From the NCBI GenBank assembly GCA_023078555.1, contig CM041201.1, positions 8,377,172-8,441,171 on the forward strand: DNA of 64,000 nucleotides, written 5' to 3'. The position numbers and the translations under genes were made by a program. Shown one piece after another: positions 61,728 through 64,000 of the stretch; the first letter of the stretch is position 1; the number at the start of each line of letters is the position of its first letter. The notes below the pieces were generated by a model. It was not told the DNA's origin, did no database searches, and saw only the letters and a list, made by a program, of their open reading frames with translations. Source of the DNA: Ulva prolifera (taxonomy: Eukaryota > Chlorophyta > Ulvophyceae > Ulvales > Ulvaceae).

Positions 61728-63313
61728 ATGTTTGAGCGATGCCGTGTGACGTTCGGTGCACGCTGCAGTCTGTCATGGGGGCTCAGGGCGATGCAAGGGC
61801 ACAGAAACGTGCGCATCACACACAAGCATGGCCAATCTAAAACTTTAGAGGTATACCTACGCTGTGTGTGTTCAGGGCTCCACTCTGGTGATCGCTGATG
61901 CATCACACGGTCGCATCAAGCAGTCATTTGCTGCATGTGTAACAGCAGCAGCAAAGCTGAGTGGCAGTGTGGATGCTCTGATCTGTGGCAAAGATGTGAG
62001 TGCAGCAGCGCAAGAGGCTAGCTTGGTCTCTCATGTACAGAAAGTGCTGACGGCAGACCATGCAGCACTTGAGCATCACCTGGCTGAACCAATGTCGGCG
62101 TTGCTGTGCAAGGTGCTGAACAGGTTTGCTACTCCAGGATGACTGCGTTCGCATGTGCTCAAATCTGAGAGAGATATCCACCTCAAAAACCTGCATGAAT
62201 GTAGAAGAGGTTATGACCGCTGCATCATGCCAGCCAGTACCACGGGCAAAAACATTCTTCCACGAGCAGCCGCGCTACTACGATCACAGCCAATAACTGA
62301 TGTGATTGCAATCTTGTCTGACACCCAGTTCAAGCGGCCCATCTATGCGGGAAATGCTATTGCCACCGTGGAGCGCATCTGCAACGCTACACCGCTGATG
62401 CTGACCATCAGGCCTACCAGCTTTGAGCCAGCTCCCCAAAAATCGTCTGCAGCACCAATAGAAAGCATCCATGTTGAAGAGTTTGCGGTGGTGGAGGTAT
62501 GCTGTCCGAGGCTGCACATATACCCTGCCAAATAGAACAAGCACCAGAAGTTCCAATGCCTGTGCATAAGGTTGTCATGTTAGCAGTCAGTCTGTGATTG
62601 TACCTACGTATGCATATCGTTACGTTGAGCTGCTTGGTCCCAGGAACAAGCCAGCGCTGGCCTCAGTGAGTGGGTAGCAACTGAGGAGCGATCTGCAGAC
62701 CGGCCAGACCTCAGCACTGCATCTGTTGTTGTTTCTGGCGGGCGTGCGCTGAAATCGGCAGAGCATTTTCATTTGATTGAGGAACTAGCAGACGAGCTTG
62801 GGGGAGCAGTGGGCGCCTCGAGGGCTGCGGTTGATGCCGGCATGGTCGCAAATGATTTGCAGGTACGGCACTGATCGACAGGCTGAGCATGATATGTTAC
62901 CACAAATATCATCCCCAGTTTGCCAGAGCAGTACTGAAACCCATGCCTAGATGACGTGTTGCCAACAGATGCCCCTGCTCAATTCGGTTGCAGCAGCATA
63001 GTGCAGCTGTTGTTTGAGGACACGATGTCCTGTGCAAAGTTGTGTGGAGCGAGCTGAGCCGGGGTATGTTGTACAGGTAGGACAAACTGGCAAGGTTGTC
63101 GCGCCCGACCTGTACTTTGCCATTGGGATATCAGGCGCTATTCAACACGTAGCAGGGATCAAGGACTCCAAAGTAATTGTTGCAGTCAACTCAGATGCGG
63201 AAGCTCCGATCTTTTCCGTTGCAGACGTTGGGCTTGTGGGAGACTTGTTTCAGGTGATACCAGAGCTGATAGAAGAAATCAAGAAGCGTAAGTCCAGTTC
63301 TAAGTCCAGTTGA
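61728..63313 (+). CDS. ETFA: Electron transfer flavoprotein alpha subunit (mitochondrial)
   Basis: FAD-binding subunit of the ETF heterodimer that passes electrons from acyl-CoA and amino-acid dehydrogenases to ETF-ubiquinone oxidoreductase. Exons: 61728-61850 (tentative), 61876-62123, 62205-62496, 62644-62862, 63077-63313 (TGA); total 1,119 nt (372 aa), phases agree. Landmarks: [17 protein letters not shown] at the mature N-terminus, [32 protein letters not shown], the FAD site [14 protein letters not shown] and [10 protein letters not shown], then [38 protein letters not shown] and [17 protein letters not shown]. The family's GGRGLK reads GGRALK here. Exon 1 encodes an Arg-rich, acid-poor start suitable for mitochondrial import, but it needs a 25-nt intron (61851-61875), so the true first exon may lie further upstream. 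Confidence 0.93.
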
Positions 63314-63454
63314 GGTGCAGAATTACATACTCAGCAGAATAAAGAGTTTCTCAAACATACCATACCTGAAACACTCACCGAAGTCTATGAAATGAAAAAC
63401 AATTATCGCCTGGACTTTCCAAGTGAAAGGCCTATGTGTCCTCAATCAGGGCGC

Positions 63455-63730
63455 CTAGGTGAGCCTTTCGTGTATTTGCATCTCCGGTGTCATGCTTTTG
63501 CTTGAAACCCCCACAGCCACAGCCGCAGCCCTGCCTTCCTGTCCAGAGATGACACAAGGTGCATGTCTTGATGCGACAGAAACCTGAGCTCTTGCACGCA
63601 TGCCTTGTGGAATGGAGCGTCTGACACGACCGTGTCCGTGTGTTCCTCTTGAACGCACAGTTTGCGTCCCAATGTCGCGAAACATTGCAGCTGAGCTTGA
63701 TCTGCATGAGCTGTGGCTGATCATTCGCAA
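63455..63730 (-). CDS. Possible 3' exon of a minus-strand gene beyond the window
   Basis: Several overlapping minus-strand frames are open. The most protein-like reads RKLCVQEEHTDTVVSDAPFH and LVSSLDRKAGLRLWLWGFQA, then stops at 63490; it faintly resembles the end of a WD-repeat protein. No exon chain can be followed to the window edge. Low confidence. Confidence 0.25.
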   Translation of the reverse strand: MRMISHSSCRSSSAAMFRDIGTQTVRSRGTHGHGRVRRSIPQGMRARAQVSVASRHAPCVISGQEGRAAAVAVGVSSKSMTPEMQIHERLT

Positions 63731-63734
63731 GAGT

Positions 63735-64000
63735 GACGCCTCAGGGCTGCCATGAAACAGTTTGTAAGCGTGAGATGGACCTGGTATGTGTTCATCAGCT
63801 TACCCTGATAGGTGCCGGAATGGCAACACTGTACAAGCGCCTGAATCTGCGCAGTCGCTTGTTAAAAAGACGGGGGGGGGGATCAATAAAGGATCACCAC
63901 TTTGCACAATGCCACATGTGTAGGAACAAATATTACAAATTGTCCACAGCTGAGCACACCTGCCAGAGTCTGTCCGTGTGTGGAATCTATAACCCATCCT
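63735..64000. other. Window end, nothing recognised
   Basis: Contains a G-run (63872-63881) and no supportable gene. Confidence 0.4.

Overview
This is a nuclear contig from a eukaryote, most likely a chlorophyte green alga. Genes are split by short GT–AG introns (often GTGCGT or GTATGY donors and GCAG acceptors). The recognisable set is a four-CNB cGMP-dependent kinase, a DET2-type steroid 5-alpha-reductase, a plastid-targeted aromatic amino acid hydroxylase (a combination known from algae and early land plants), a Barentsz/CASC3 exon-junction protein, ETF-alpha and a chromodomain Ty3/gypsy retrotransposon. No tRNA, rRNA, CRISPR or prokaryotic-type operon was seen.

Layout. 0.1-3.6 kb (+): 3' part of a cGMP-dependent protein kinase. 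3.7-5.6 kb (-): complete DET2-like reductase (5 exons, 283 codons, all phases agree). 5.9-7.9 kb (+): unrecognised multi-exon gene. 8-12.8 kb: no convincing gene. 12.9-19.4 kb (+): Ala/Pro/Gln-rich protein with a 3.56-kb intron. 20.1-22.9 kb (-): Barentsz/CASC3 (6 exons, 672 aa). 22.9-27.85 kb: gene-poor, ending in a cluster of perfect palindromes. 27.86-33.75 kb: intact Ty3/gypsy chromovirus on the minus strand, with a 5-bp target duplication and 371-bp LTRs differing at one base. 33.8-39.6 kb: gene-poor.

39.6-49 kb is the most unusual part. Two kinase-like genes stand head to head. Their 1,785-nt terminal exons and 3' flanks form near-identical 2.47-kb inverted arms, while the adjoining P-loop exons are only 67% identical (48 of 72 nt). 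The left arm also carries the last 22 codons of the gene that adjoins the right copy, and just beyond it lies a diverged relic of the same 3' flank. This points to recent right-to-left copying over an older paralogue.

48.9-54.8 kb (-): large multi-exon protein of unknown function. 54.9-56.9 kb (-): coiled-coil protein with a coding-looking extension after its stop. 57.8-61.2 kb (-): aromatic amino acid hydroxylase (9 exons, 385 aa, all phases agree). 61.7-63.3 kb (+): electron transfer flavoprotein alpha, divergent from the hydroxylase. The last 0.7 kb holds at most a fragment of another minus-strand gene.

The genes look like an ordinary nuclear neighbourhood rather than a pathway cluster. 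The divergent pairs (DET2/unknown, AAH/ETFA, the two kinases) may share promoters.
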